Of a stretch of DNA of 64,000 nucleotides, positions 17,158 through 25,899 are shown piece by piece; the stretch's first letter is position 1; each line of letters starts with the position of its first letter. A model generated the notes under the pieces. That model was given only the letters and a program-made list of their open reading frames with translations. It made no database searches and was not told where the DNA came from. A program made the translations under genes and the position numbers. Location: positions 2,457,903 through 2,521,902 of the forward strand of contig NZ_CH672387.1 of the NCBI RefSeq assembly GCF_000153465.1, given 5' to 3'. The DNA is from Aurantimonas manganoxydans SI85-9A1. Lineage in GTDB: Bacteria; Pseudomonadota; Alphaproteobacteria; Rhizobiales; Rhizobiaceae.

Positions 17158-18850
17158 GTGTTGCAGGGGTTCTATGGCAGAATCGGCTTTGTCACGAACT
17201 GCTTCGGGCCTTCCGCCATGGCCGCCGCGCCGGACGACATCGCCACCCTGAAGGCCGCCCTCGCGGCGGCCGAACGGCGTGCCGATCGGGCGGAAGCCGA
17301 AGTGGCCAACAGAAGGGCGAAGGCCTCGCACGCCGAAGCCCTGATCGCGCATCTGACGCTGGAGATCGAGAAGCTCAAGCGCGAGCTCTACGGGACGCGT
17401 TCCGAGAAGAAGGCGCGTCTCCTCGACCAGCTCGAGATGCAGCTCGAAGACGCGCAGGCTGCCGCTACCGAGGACGAACTCGCGGCCGAGCAGGCCGCGG
17501 CGAAGACGACCAGCGTTCAGGCATTCATTCGCAAGCGCCCCTCGAAGAAGCCGTTTCCCGAGCATGTGCCGAGAGAGCGGGTGGTCGTTCCGGCGCCGAC
17601 CGAATGCCCGTGCTGCGGCTCGGGCCGCCTGTCGAAGCTCGGTGAGGACATTACCGAGACGCTGGAGCGTGATCCCGCGACAGTGGAAGGTGATCCAGAC
17701 CGTGCGGGAGAAGTTCACCTGCCGGGAGTGCAAGAAGATCACCCAGCCGCCAGCGCCGTTCCATCCCACGCCCCGCGGCTTCCTCGGCCCGAGCCTGCTC
17801 GCGATGATCCTGTTCGAGAAGTACGGCCAGCATCAGCCGCTGAACCGGCAATCCGAGCGCTATGCCCGCGAGGGGATCGACCTCAGCCTGTCGACGCTGG
17901 CAGACCAGGTTGGCGCATGCGTCCCTGTCCTTCGCCCGCTGCACGACCTGATCGAGCGGCATGTTCTCGCTGCAGAGCGCCTGCACGGCGACGACACGAC
18001 GGTGCCGATCCTGACCAAGGGCAAGACGGTGACCGGCCGGGTCTGGGTCTATGTCCGTGATGATCGGCCGTTTGACGGTCCGGCGCCGCCGGCAGCCCTG
18101 TTCTACGCCTCCCGCGACCGCACAGCCAAGCATCCCGAGCGCCACCTCACAGGCTATGGCGGGATTCTTCAGGCCGACGCCTACTCGGGATATGGCCGCC
18201 TCTATGACGGCAACCGGCATCCGCGGCCGCTGACCCAGGCGCTGTGCTGGAGCCACGCTCGCCGCAAGTTCTTCGAACTCGCCGACATCGACCGGAGCGC
18301 CCGGCGGGGAAAGAACGCGGCACCGATCTCGCCGCTGGCGCTGGAGGCGGTGAAGCGCATCGACGTTCTGTTCGACATCGAGCGCGAGGTGAACGGCCGT
18401 TCTGCCGAAGAGCGTCTTGCCGTCCGGCAGGAGCGGAGCGTTTCCGTTCTCGCCGATCTGGAGGACTGGATGCGAACCGAGCGGGCGCGCCTGTCGCGCC
18501 ACGCGCCGGTCGCCAAGGCCATGGACTACATGCTGACGCGCTCGGAGGGCTTTGCCCGCTTCACCACCGACGGCCGGATCTGCCTCAGCAACAATGCGGC
18601 GGAGCGGGCGATCCGCGGCCTGGCGCTCGGCCGCAAGTCGTGGCTCTTCGCCGGCTGCGATCGTGGAGCCGACCGCTGCGCCTTCATGCTGACACTGATC
18701 GCCACCGCCAAGCTGAACGACGTCGATCCGCAGGCCTGGCTCGCCGACGTGCTCGCTCGCATCGCCGACACACCGCAGTCCCGCCTCGGCGAGCTCCTGC
18801 CGTGGAACTGGCCGGCCAAACATCACCGGGTCGAGCGGGCAGCCGCGTAG
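17158..18850 (+). pseudogene. tnpC: IS66-family transposase TnpC, frameshifted
   Basis: The N-terminal part (17158 to about 17668) has a coiled coil (ALAAAERRADRAEAEVANRR) and a zinc-binding CPCCGSGRL. The rest continues in the next frame: REKFTCRECKKITQPPAPFH, a DDE core (ERLHGDDTTVPILTKGK; GILQADAYSGYGRLY) and the C-terminal signature CLSNNAAERAIRGLALGRKS. The junction reads ETLE then RDP in one frame but ETLE then VIPRQW in the other. A single extra C at about 17668 explains the break. Otherwise the protein is complete, so this is a recent disabling change or a sequencing error. Confidence 0.88.
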
Positions 18851-19019
18851 CCGATGCTCAGCCCTCGCCCGCCGCGGTTCAGGCCGGATGGTTACGCTGC
18901 AACAGCAGTCCACTCGCGAGAGGCCGGATACATTTATGCAACTGGAATCGTCATCCGCGATGTCGCGATCCCTTGCACGGACGGGGCGGACCATACATTT
19001 TTTGATAATGGGAGACCGT

Positions 19020-19172
19020 AGATCGGACGTCGCGGAGTGCCGAGGCTTCCAGCATCTGGTCAGCGAGCAGCTTCTTCAGCTTCGCGTTCCCGTCTTCCAG
19101 TGCCTTCAGGCGCTTGGCGTCGGACACATCCATTCCGCCATACTTCGCCTTCCAGTTATACAGCGTAGCCTC
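19020..19172 (-). pseudogene. IS3-family OrfA fragment
   Basis: The reverse strand reads EATLYNWKAKYGGMDVSDAK, then RLKALEDGNAKLKKLLADQM and LEASALRDV, the middle and end of an IS3-family OrfA with its helix-turn-helix exit and leucine-zipper region. It has no start and butts against an oppositely oriented OrfB fragment, so it is a scar of rearrangement. Confidence 0.8.
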
Positions 19173-19175
19173 ATC

Positions 19176-19460
19176 CGCTACACCGAGCGGTTGGCCGAGG
19201 CCGGCATCGCGCCCTCCGTCGGAAGCGTCGGCGACAGCTACGACAATGTCCTGGCCGAGACGATCAACGGTCTCTTCAAGGCCGAGGTGATCCATCGGCA
19301 CGGGCCGTGGCGCAGCTTCGAAGCCGTCGAGTTTGCCACCCTCGAATGGGTCGCCTGGTTCAATCATCGCCGGCTGCTCGAACCGATCGGCAACCTCCCG
19401 CCCGCCGAGGCGGAAGACGCATACTACGCCAAGTTTGAGGCCGTGCCGATAGCCGCGTAG
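19176..19460 (+). pseudogene. IS3-family OrfB C-terminal fragment
   Basis: The forward frame reads RYTERLAEAGIAPSVGSVGD, then SYDNVLAETINGLFKAEVIH and VEFATLEWVAWFNHRRLLEP. This is the end of an IS3-family OrfB, including the conserved Glu of the catalytic triad. The upstream catalytic part is missing. A second copy of the same tail, inverted, lies at 23.7-23.8 kb. Confidence 0.85.
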
Positions 19461-19506
19461 GACTTGAAAAAAATGTTCTCCGGGAAACCCGGGGCGGTTC
19501 ACCCTG

Positions 19507-19614
19507 ATGCTTGAGACCAACGATGAATGGGCCGTGGCGCGACGCTACATGAGCCTTGAAACGCTCGCCCGCATCGCCGACAATCCATCCGTCAATCTGC
19601 CCGCCCTGGCCGCT
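19507..19614 (+). pseudogene. IS256-family transposase C-terminal remnant
   Basis: About 36 codons read MLETNDEWAVARRYMSLETL and ARIADNPSVNLPALAA, resembling the last residues of a mutator-type (IS256) transposase. It differs from the tail of the intact IS256 element at 22.2-23.5 kb, so it comes from another subgroup. Nothing upstream continues it. Confidence 0.55.
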
Positions 19615-19760
19615 CGATCAGTTCGAACCTCTCTGAAGGTCGGCGCTCCTACACAACGCCCCGGGACACGATCCGCGCCCAATCACGGCGTCAGCTATGG
19701 TGACTGAGCCATTTCTAGCCCCACGCCACAACGAACCGTCCTTGTTCAAGGTATTTTCCA

Positions 19761-20771
19761 TTGAAACGCATTCTGATTACCGGCACCGCTGGTTTTATCG
19801 GCTTCCATCTTGCCAAGCTGCTGCTTTCTGAGGGTTTCGTTGTGCACGGTTACGACGGGATCACCGATTATTACGATGTGAGGCTGAAGCAGCGGCGTCA
19901 TCAGATGCTTCTGCAAAACGCGAACTTTGCTGCAACCGAAGGCATGCTGGAGGACCAGGCGCTGTTCGTCCAGGTGGCGGACGACTTCGCGCCGGATGTC
20001 ATAGTTCACCTCGCCGCCCAGGCCGGCGTTCGGTACAGCCTCGAGAACCCGCGCGCCTATCTCGACAGCAATGTCATCGGCACATTCAATGTAATGGAGA
20101 CAGCACGCAGGCTGCGGGTGCAGCATCTGCTGATGGCCTCGACCTCATCGGTCTATGGTGCCAATACCGACATGCCGTTCGTCGAGACGGAAAGGGCCGA
20201 CACCCAGCTCACGATCTATGCCGCGACGAAAAAGGCCAACGAGAGCATGGGGCATGCCTATGCTCACCTGCATGATTTGCCCACCACGATGTTCCGGTTC
20301 TTTACTGTCTACGGTCCGTGGGGAAGGCCGGATCTTGCGCTGTACAAGTTCGTCGACGCGATCCTCGATGGTCGCCCGATCGACATCTACAATCACGGCG
20401 ACATGTACCGGGACTTTACATATGTCGATGATCTGGTCCGTGCCATCCGCCTGTTGATGGATGCGGTACCTGTTCGGACCGCAGATGGCGTCGTGCCAGA
20501 TGGCGACAGTCTTTCGCCCGTGGCGCCCTACCGCGTGGTCAACATCGGCAATTCCGACAAGGTGCGCCTTTTGGATTTCGTGGACGCGATCGAGGAATGC
20601 CTCGGCCAGAAAGCCTCACGGAACTACATGGGCATGCAGACGGGCGACGTGCCCGCGACCTGGGCCAATGCCGAACTTCTGAAAAAATTGACCGGCTATC
20701 GACCCCAGACCGATTTCCGAGTCGGGATCGCGCGATTTGTCGACTGGTACAGAGAGTATTCGGGGAAATGA
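19761..20771 (+). CDS. UDP-glucuronate 4-epimerase (NAD-dependent)
   Basis: 336 aa, extended SDR. The TTG start at 19761 is supported by AAGG upstream and by the protein beginning [20 protein letters not shown], with the NAD-binding GxxGxxG at residues 8-14. Catalytic residues are visible: the Ser/Thr run in MASTSSVYG and Y153-x3-K157 (IYAATKK). [20 protein letters not shown] and the 336-aa length match UDP-GlcA 4-epimerases (Cap1J/LspL type), which make UDP-galacturonate for surface polysaccharides. Its stop overlaps the next gene's start (ATGA), so the pair is an operon. It is isolated among IS elements, suggesting the remains of a larger polysaccharide locus. Confidence 0.88.
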   Translation: MKRILITGTAGFIGFHLAKLLLSEGFVVHGYDGITDYYDVRLKQRRHQMLLQNANFAATEGMLEDQALFVQVADDFAPDVIVHLAAQAGVRYSLENPRAYLDSNVIGTFNVMETARRLRVQHLLMASTSSVYGANTDMPFVETERADTQLTIYAATKKANESMGHAYAHLHDLPTTMFRFFTVYGPWGRPDLALYKFVDAILDGRPIDIYNHGDMYRDFTYVDDLVRAIRLLMDAVPVRTADGVVPDGDSLSPVAPYRVVNIGNSDKVRLLDFVDAIEECLGQKASRNYMGMQTGDVPATWANAELLKKLTGYRPQTDFRVGIARFVDWYREYSGK

Positions 20772-22042
20772 TGTCAGATACCCACGCAATAGCCGTCATC
20801 GGCCTAGGCTACGTCGGCCTCCCCCTCGCCGTGGAGTTTGGCAAGACCCGCCCTGTCATCGGCTTTGACGTCAATGCGGGGCGTATCGACGCGCTGCGCA
20901 AGGGCAGCGACAGCACATTAGAGGTCTCGGAGGATGAACTTCGAAACGCTGCGCATTTGTCCTTCACAACCGACCCTGCAGATCTTGCAGCGGCGACCAT
21001 TTACATCGTCACCGTTCCGACGCCGATCGACGCGTACAAGCGCCCAGATTTGACGCCGTTGCTCAGGGCGTCCGAAACGTTGGGCATGGTCCTGAAGCCT
21101 GGCGATATCGTGATCTACGAATCCACTGTCTATCCCGGTGCCACGGAGGACGACTGCGTACCCGTACTGGAGCGTGAATCGGGGCTGACCTTCAACGACG
21201 AGTTCTTCGTCGGTTACTCCCCCGAACGGGTCAATCCCGGCGACAAGACGCACCGGCTGACCGATATCCGCAAGGTGACATCCGGCTCTACCCCCGATGT
21301 CGCGGATACGGTCGACGCGCTCTATGCCAGCATCGTCACGGCAGGCACCTACAAGGCCGAAAGCATTCGGGTGGCCGAGGCTGCCAAGGTGATCGAGAAC
21401 ACCCAGCGCGACCTGAACATCGCGCTGGTCAACGAGTTGGCAATCATCTTCAACAAGATGGGCATCGACACCGAGGCCGTGCTGAAGGCAGCCGGCACCA
21501 AGTGGAATTTCCTGCCCTTCCGTCCGGGGCTCGTCGGTGGCCACTGCATCGGCGTGGACCCCTATTACCTGACCCACAAGGCCGAAGTGATCGGCTATCA
21601 CCCCCAGGTGATCCTTGCCGGACGGCGCATCAACGATGGCATGGGTGCCTATGTTGCCGGGCAACTGGTCAAGGCCATGCTCAAACGCCGGATCCAGGTG
21701 GATGGCGCGCGGGTCTTGGTCCTTGGATTGACGTTCAAGGAAAACTGCCCTGACCTGCGCAACACCCGCGTCGTCGACGTGGTCCGTGAGCTGCAGGACT
21801 ACGGTGTCCAGGTTGATGCGCACGATCCTTGGTCGGATGCGGAAGAGGCGCGTCACGAATACGGCCTCGATCTTGTTCAGATCCCGCAGGACGGCGTCTA
21901 TGACGGGATCGTTCTGGCCGTGGCACATGAGGAGTTCAAGGCGATGGGTGCAGGCGCGATGCGCTGTTTCGGCAAGGCCGATCACGTACTGTATGACCTC
22001 AAAAACGTGCTTGATGTGCAGGAAAGCGATCTGAGGCTGTGA
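20768..22042 (+). CDS. tviB: UDP-N-acetyl-hexosamine 6-dehydrogenase (TviB/WbpA type)
   Basis: 424 aa. The NAD-binding start [19 protein letters not shown] lies within the first 25 residues. The nucleotide-sugar dehydrogenase core has [12 protein letters not shown] and [19 protein letters not shown]. The catalytic Cys is C260 in [17 protein letters not shown]. The C-terminal UDP-binding domain contains [18 protein letters not shown]. The order of motifs matches Vi-antigen TviB and Pseudomonas WbpA/WbpO, which oxidise UDP-HexNAc to the uronic acid. Substrate (GlcNAc versus GalNAc) cannot be read by eye. It overlaps the epimerase upstream and the broken acetyltransferase downstream, forming a three-gene sugar-nucleotide operon. 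Confidence 0.88.
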   Translation: MMSDTHAIAVIGLGYVGLPLAVEFGKTRPVIGFDVNAGRIDALRKGSDSTLEVSEDELRNAAHLSFTTDPADLAAATIYIVTVPTPIDAYKRPDLTPLLRASETLGMVLKPGDIVIYESTVYPGATEDDCVPVLERESGLTFNDEFFVGYSPERVNPGDKTHRLTDIRKVTSGSTPDVADTVDALYASIVTAGTYKAESIRVAEAAKVIENTQRDLNIALVNELAIIFNKMGIDTEAVLKAAGTKWNFLPFRPGLVGGHCIGVDPYYLTHKAEVIGYHPQVILAGRRINDGMGAYVAGQLVKAMLKRRIQVDGARVLVLGLTFKENCPDLRNTRVVDVVRELQDYGVQVDAHDPWSDAEEARHEYGLDLVQIPQDGVYDGIVLAVAHEEFKAMGAGAMRCFGKADHVLYDLKNVLDVQESDLRL

Positions 22043-22180
22043 TGCATGCGCCTTTGTCCCGTATCGACGGCATTCGCCTTTCTCTGCGGCTCGGCCTGCC
22101 GGACGACGCTGCTTACATGCACGGGCTGCGGATGGATCCGCGCTACAGCGGCCATCTGTCCACCGTCACAGGTACGGTCG

Positions 22181-22189
22181 AGGACCAGC
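22181..22189. repeat. Target site duplication, left copy
   Basis: AGGACCAGC lies directly before the left end of the IS256 element and is repeated exactly at 23511-23519. Confidence 0.9.
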
Positions 22190-23510
22190 GGGACTGTCAG
22201 GAATTCCGTGTGTGGGCGGGCGGTTGAACAATTTCAGGCCATGGCCTGTGTGAAGCGCTCACCGTAGAGGATGGCGAACTGCGCTTTGGCCATTGCCCAC
22301 TCACGAGGCGGCATTTTCCACTCCTTCTCCGATTGATTCAAGACCAGGAAGAGAAGCTTCATCGCAGCGTCGTCGGTCGGGAAGTGGCCTCGAGCCCGGA
22401 CAGCCCTGCGCAGTTTTGAGTTCAAAGCCTCAATAGCGTTGGTCGTATAGACCATTCTGCGGACCTCCTCGGGGAAGCCATAGAACGGAACGACCTCGGC
22501 CCAGGCCCGGCGCCAGCTCTGCCCAATGGCTGCGTATCGGTGGCCCCATTCGCCTTCCTCAAAGGCCGTCAGGGCCTTCTCGGCTGCCACCGCGTCGGCC
22601 GCTCGGTAAATGTCCTTTAGCGCGGCCGCGACGGCCTTGCGGTCCTTGTAGGACGTGAAGTCGAGGCTGTGGCGCAGGAGATGGACAATACAGGTCTGGA
22701 CGGTGGCTTCAGGGAAGACGGCGACGATGGCCTCAGGAAAGCCCTTCAGCCCGTCGACGATGGCAAGCAGGACGTCCTCAACGCCGCGGTGCTTCATCTC
22801 GTTCATGACCCGCAGCCAGAACTTGGCGCCCTCGTTCTGCTCGAGCCAGAGGCCGAGGATCTCCTTGGTGCCGTCGGCGCGCACGCCAAGGGCGATGTGG
22901 ACCGCCTTGTTTCTGACGAAGCCTTCGTCGCGGATCTTCACACGCAGAGCATCGAAGAACACGATCGGATAGACCGCCTCCAGTGGCCTGGCCTGCCAGG
23001 CGGCGACCTCTTCCAGAACGGCGTCCGTGACCACCGAAATCAGGTCCGCAGAAACATCGACGCCGTAGAGATCGTGAAGGTGCCCAACAATCTCCCGATT
23101 GCTCATTCCCCGGGCATACATCGAGATGATCTTCTCGTCGAAGCCCGGGAACCGCCGCTGATATTTGGCAATGAGCTGCGGGTCGAAGCTGCCCTGCCGA
23201 TCCCGCGGCACGGCAAGATTGAACTTGCCGCTGTCCGTCGTCACGGTCTTGCGGCCGTAGCCATTACGGCCGTTTCCGGCGCCGTTCTCGCCGGCCAGAT
23301 GGTGATCCATCTCGGCGTTCAGGGCACGCTCGGCGAATGCCTTCTTCAGGCCGTCGAGCAAACCGCCCGGGTCGAAGGCAGTCTTCGGATCGGCGCCAGA
23401 CAGAAGCTGGTCGAGAAGCGCGTCAGGAATGCTGGGTTCTTTGCGGCGGGCCATGGGTCTCTCCTTCGGTCCCATTATGCCCGCTCACACACGGAATTCC
23501 TGACAGTCCC
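22190..23510 (-). mobile_element. Intact IS256-family insertion sequence (1321 bp)
   Basis: The ends are perfect inverted repeats of 25 bp starting GGGACTGTCAGGAATTCCGT, at 22190-22214 and 23486-23510, with near-identity continuing a few bases further. A 9-bp target duplication (AGGACCAGC) flanks it. It encodes a complete transposase on the reverse strand. Ends, duplication and gene are all intact, so the insertion looks recent. Confidence 0.95.
22234..23454 (-). CDS. IS256-family (mutator-type) transposase
   Basis: 406 aa from the ATG at 23454, preceded by AAGGAGAG; an upstream in-frame ATG at 23475 would include that ribosome-binding site and is rejected. Family features: NGYGRKTVTTDSGKFNLAVP, then RDRQGSFDPQLIAKYQRRFP, the DDE core (YPIVFFDALRVKIRDEGFVR; LLAIVDGLKGFPEAI), and the closing signature RRMVYTTNAIEALNSKLRRA with the catalytic Glu. 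It is full length. Confidence 0.95.
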   Translation of the reverse strand: MARRKEPSIPDALLDQLLSGADPKTAFDPGGLLDGLKKAFAERALNAEMDHHLAGENGAGNGRNGYGRKTVTTDSGKFNLAVPRDRQGSFDPQLIAKYQRRFPGFDEKIISMYARGMSNREIVGHLHDLYGVDVSADLISVVTDAVLEEVAAWQARPLEAVYPIVFFDALRVKIRDEGFVRNKAVHIALGVRADGTKEILGLWLEQNEGAKFWLRVMNEMKHRGVEDVLLAIVDGLKGFPEAIVAVFPEATVQTCIVHLLRHSLDFTSYKDRKAVAAALKDIYRAADAVAAEKALTAFEEGEWGHRYAAIGQSWRRAWAEVVPFYGFPEEVRRMVYTTNAIEALNSKLRRAVRARGHFPTDDAAMKLLFLVLNQSEKEWKMPPREWAMAKAQFAILYGERFTQAMA

Positions 23511-23519
23511 AGGACCAGC
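23511..23519. repeat. Target site duplication, right copy
   Basis: AGGACCAGC lies directly after the right end of the IS256 element and matches 22181-22189 exactly. Confidence 0.9.
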
Positions 23520-23717
23520 TCAGATGGATCGAAGCGTACAAGGCGCGCGAGGCCGCCGGTACGGAACATTACTTTGTGACCTAGCGGAAGGACAGGGTTC
23601 GCTGCGGGGTCGTGCGTCCTTACGACATTGCGGGTGATCGGTTCACCTGGGGCAGTTGGATCCTCGATCACAACAAGCTGAAGCGGGCCGGGTTTCCCGG
23701 AGACCGTTTGGTTTGTC

Positions 23718-23802
23718 CTACGCAGCGATCGGCATGGCCTCAAGATCGGGATAGTATGCAGCTTCTGCTTCAGCGGGCGGGATGTTGCCGATCGGTTCGT
23801 TG
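23718..23802 (-). pseudogene. IS3-family OrfB tail fragment (inverted relative to 19.4 kb)
   Basis: The reverse strand reads NEPIGNIPPAEAEAAYYPDL and EAMPIAA followed by a stop, nearly the same as the end of the OrfB fragment at 19.4 kb (IGNLPPAEAEDAYYAKFEAV). Only the last 28 codons remain. The sequence just beyond its stop (GTTTCCCGGAGA on the forward strand) also matches the region after the 19.46-kb stop, so the IS right end is included. Confidence 0.75.
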
Positions 23803-23833
23803 AATAGCCCCTAGTTTCTCGGACGCCCTCGGG

Positions 23834-24045
23834 CTAGATTTTTTCCTGCCGTTCGAAATCGACGGGAGACAGCACCCCGTTTCTGGCGTGCGTTCGCTTT
23901 GGGTTGTAGAACATCTCAATGTAGTCGAACACGTCCTGCCTGGCTTCTTCACGCGTCCGGTAGACCCTTCTCCGGATCCCCTCCGTTTGAGCAGGTTGAA
24001 GAAGCTCTCCGCCACGGCGTCGTGACAGTTTCCCCGCCGGCTCAT
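23834..24045 (-). pseudogene. Second IS3-family OrfB tail, frameshifted
   Basis: From 24045 the reverse strand reads MSRRGNCHDAVAESFFNLLK, the conserved motif around the third catalytic residue of IS3 transposases. It then goes out of frame and ends SPVDFERQEKI and a stop at 23834-23836. At least one small deletion separates the parts. It is from a different IS3 subgroup than the neighbouring scar. Confidence 0.8.
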
Positions 24046-24149
24046 CGAATGCTCAAGATTGTGGTGCTTGAGGAAGGCGGCCCAAGTCCATGCTGGACTT
24101 GCCTCAAAATTAGGGAAGAAGGCGTCTACAAATCTAGGGGCTATTCACG

Positions 24150-24325
24150 GCTCTCAGGATCGGATCACACAAGCAGGACGCGGCGAAGAGGTTATGAAGG
24201 CGCTCATGGGACATGCCGAGACCGGCATGACAAAGCGCTATGGGACGAAGAAGGCGCCGAGGCCGGTTGATATCGTCAAACTGAATGACGTCATACAGTC
24301 CCTGCCTTGGCCGTTCCTGCAAAAT
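24150..24325 (+). pseudogene. Tyrosine recombinase (integrase) C-terminal remnant
   Basis: The forward frame reads EEVMKALMGHAETGMTKRYG, then TKKAPRPVDIVKLNDVIQSL and PWPFLQ. The LMGHAETGMTKRYG core carries the conserved His and the catalytic Tyr of phage/island tyrosine recombinases. The upstream catalytic residues are absent and the frame starts at no plausible start codon. It is the trace of an integrated element. Confidence 0.65.
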
Positions 24326-24662
24326 GTCCGCGCAGGCAATTCCGCTAGCGAGAGCGCACCGACGCAGGCGACGCGAGGGAGCAAGCCCTCAACAGCGCGC
24401 GATCGAGCGGCGCCGGTCCGCAAAGAACTTTGCGCAGAGAAAGCGCACCAGTGTGAATGAATGGTCGAAGGCCGATCCAGGCTTTCGGCAACATGATGAG
24501 AGAAGCCCAAACGACCCCGTCGCCAGTCGGATCTCCCCTGACTGCAGCTTTAGTGCGTATGGTGTGGTGGGGGAAAAATATGGCGTTTTCTATGGTCGGT
24601 ATATGGTCGTTATGACGACCTCATATTCGGCGAAGCAGCCCCTCTTGCTGCAATTGTGAGTG
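24326..24662. other. Gene-free stretch between integrase remnant and the amyloid locus
   Basis: About 340 bases lie between the integrase remnant and the stop of the AprI/Inh-SH3 gene. I see no coding potential, IS end, RNA gene or terminator with a T run. A short GCAGC/GCTGC hairpin near 24645 is too weak to call. Confidence 0.4.
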
Positions 24663-25394
24663 TCAGTTCACCATCTGGCACTGTCCGGCGAAGGTGAGGA
24701 CCGGCCAGCGGCCCTGCCGGACCGCCTTCTGCGGGATCCAGCCGGTGTAGCTGGCGACCTGGGCCTTGCACCACAACCCGTCTGACGCCGTCGTGCACTG
24801 GTCGACGACGACGCAGGTGTTGGCCGGGATGGTGGAGACGATTGGGGCGTCGGGGCGGGCTTCCGCCCGGGCGTTGAGGCGCACGAGCACCGAGGCCTTG
24901 GCCGCTTCGCCGGGCGCGGCGGACTCGGGCTGCACGAAGTCCTCCGGCTTGGCGCAGCTCGCGGTGTAGCCGTAGAAGACGCATTCCTCGTCGTTCACCG
25001 GCCGTGCCGGCGCGACCGCCGTCTCGCGGATGCGCTCGAAGACCAGCGCCTTGCCGGTCTCGGTGTCGCCGCTCATGCGGATCTGGTTGCCGCCCATGCG
25101 GGCCAGCACCTGATCGTCGGCGCCGAGCAGCGCGAGCTGCTTGCCGACGATGCCCCAGCCACCGATGCCGGCAAGGTCGCCGCCGCAATTGCGCGCCGTC
25201 AGTGCGTAATTGGCGCCCGACTTCTCGGACGCCAGCGACACGCGACAGGCGCCGCCGTCCGAATAGGCCGGATCCAGCGTCTGCCAGTCGCCGGAGAACG
25301 CGGCGACGAAGTCGCTTTCGCTCTGGGCCTTGGCCGCCGAATGGCCCGCCAGGGCCATGACGAGCGACAGCCCGGCAATATTCATGATGTTCAT
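24663..25394 (-). CDS. AprI/Inh-like protease inhibitor domain fused to a bacterial SH3 domain
   Basis: 243 aa with a signal peptide (about 1-23). Residues about 30-110 resemble the AprI/Inh inhibitor fold: FSGDWQTLDPAYSDGGACRV, then ALTARNCGGDLAGIGGWGIV and LALLGADDQVLARMGGNQIR. Cys50 and Cys70 are placed for the usual disulfide. The C-terminal region (about 155-243; VLVRLNARAEARPDAPIVST, then GLWCKAQVASYTGWIPQKAV) is an SH3_3/SH3b-like domain. Inh proteins inhibit metalloproteases in the periplasm. It lies 119 bp after csgH on the same strand, so it may protect or tether the amyloid; that is inference. Confidence 0.7.
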   Translation of the reverse strand: MNIMNIAGLSLVMALAGHSAAKAQSESDFVAAFSGDWQTLDPAYSDGGACRVSLASEKSGANYALTARNCGGDLAGIGGWGIVGKQLALLGADDQVLARMGGNQIRMSGDTETGKALVFERIRETAVAPARPVNDEECVFYGYTASCAKPEDFVQPESAAPGEAAKASVLVRLNARAEARPDAPIVSTIPANTCVVVDQCTTASDGLWCKAQVASYTGWIPQKAVRQGRWPVLTFAGQCQMVN

Positions 25395-25513
25395 TCTTCC
25401 CCGTCCCCGTCCCTGGCCGTCTGACCGCGCTCTCTTGCGGCAGTCCGGCTTGTTCCTCGCGAAAACCGTCCGGCCGGAAGCGCTCCGGGCCGGACGGGTC
25501 GATCTCGTGTCCG

Positions 25514-25891
25514 CTACGGTGCCGTCTCGACGACGCTCCGCGCGATCGTCCGGCCGTCGACGCTCAGCACCAGTTCCACCGAGAGCGCGTCGCCCGCCGC
25601 CATGGACAGCCCGACCGTGGCCACGTCGGCACTCTCGCCCTTTTCGAGCGTGAAGCGCCCGCCCTGCGACGTCGAGGTGCGGCCGCCGCTGCCCGACCGC
25701 TCGATGGTCATCTTCGCGTCCACCGACAAAACCGAAAGCGCCACGGCCCGGCCGGTCATCCGCACGCCGTCGTCCGTCGGCTCCACCACGATCGCCGCGA
25801 TCGCGCCCGGCTCGGCCGCCCGGCTCGCACCGCCGGTCACCAGCATGATCCCGGCGGCGAGGAGGGCCGAATGTCGTCCTGCCGCGCGCAT
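25514..25891 (-). CDS. csgH: CsgH-like curli chaperone/amyloid inhibitor
   Basis: 125 aa, exported (signal to about residue 25). The mature part is about 100 residues of predicted beta-sandwich: AIVVEPTDDGVRMTGRAVAL, then VDAKMTIERSGSGGRTSTSQ and LSMAAGDALSVELVLSVDGR. Size and pattern fit CsgH, the alphaproteobacterial counterpart of CsgC. CsgH from Rhodopseudomonas has been shown to block CsgA-type amyloid formation in the periplasm. The ATG is 8 bp after a curlin stop, inside the amyloid gene run, which strongly supports the call. Confidence 0.75.
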   Translation of the reverse strand: MRAAGRHSALLAAGIMLVTGGASRAAEPGAIAAIVVEPTDDGVRMTGRAVALSVLSVDAKMTIERSGSGGRTSTSQGGRFTLEKGESADVATVGLSMAAGDALSVELVLSVDGRTIARSVVETAP

Positions 25892-25899
25892 CGCCGCAC

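Larger units (their letters stand above)
16400..18850 (+). mobile_element. IS66-family element (tnpA-tnpB-tnpC), tnpC frameshifted
   Basis: Three consecutive forward genes with the IS66 order: tnpA (16400), tnpB (16798) and tnpC (17158). Coordinates cover the genes only. GTAA-type ends may lie near 16260 (GTAAGC) and 18895 (the complement of GGTTAC), but the repeat is too weak to call. A one-base insertion in tnpC probably disables the copy. Confidence 0.85.
22042..23695 (+). pseudogene. GNAT-type acetyltransferase split by an IS256 element
   Basis: The 5' part (22042-22189) reads RIDGIRLSLRLGLPDDAAYM, then HGLRMDPRYSGHLSTVTGTV. After the IS the frame resumes without loss at 23520: DQLRWIEAYKAREAAGTEHY, then, past an in-frame TAG at 23582-23584, RCGVVRPYDIAGDRFTWGSW and ILDHNKLKRA. 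Joining the parts across one copy of the duplicated 9 bp restores a continuous N-terminus of a GNAT acetyltransferase. The remainder is lost near 23695, where an IS3 scar begins. Position after the epimerase and dehydrogenase suggests it acetylated a sugar nucleotide. It has been hit three times: insertion, nonsense and truncation. Confidence 0.85.

Noticed and set aside
16250-18910. Possible IS66 terminal inverted repeats (GTAAGC near 16260, GGTTAC near 18892)
   Set aside because: Only four to five bases match and there is no 8-bp target duplication, so exact ends cannot be supported.
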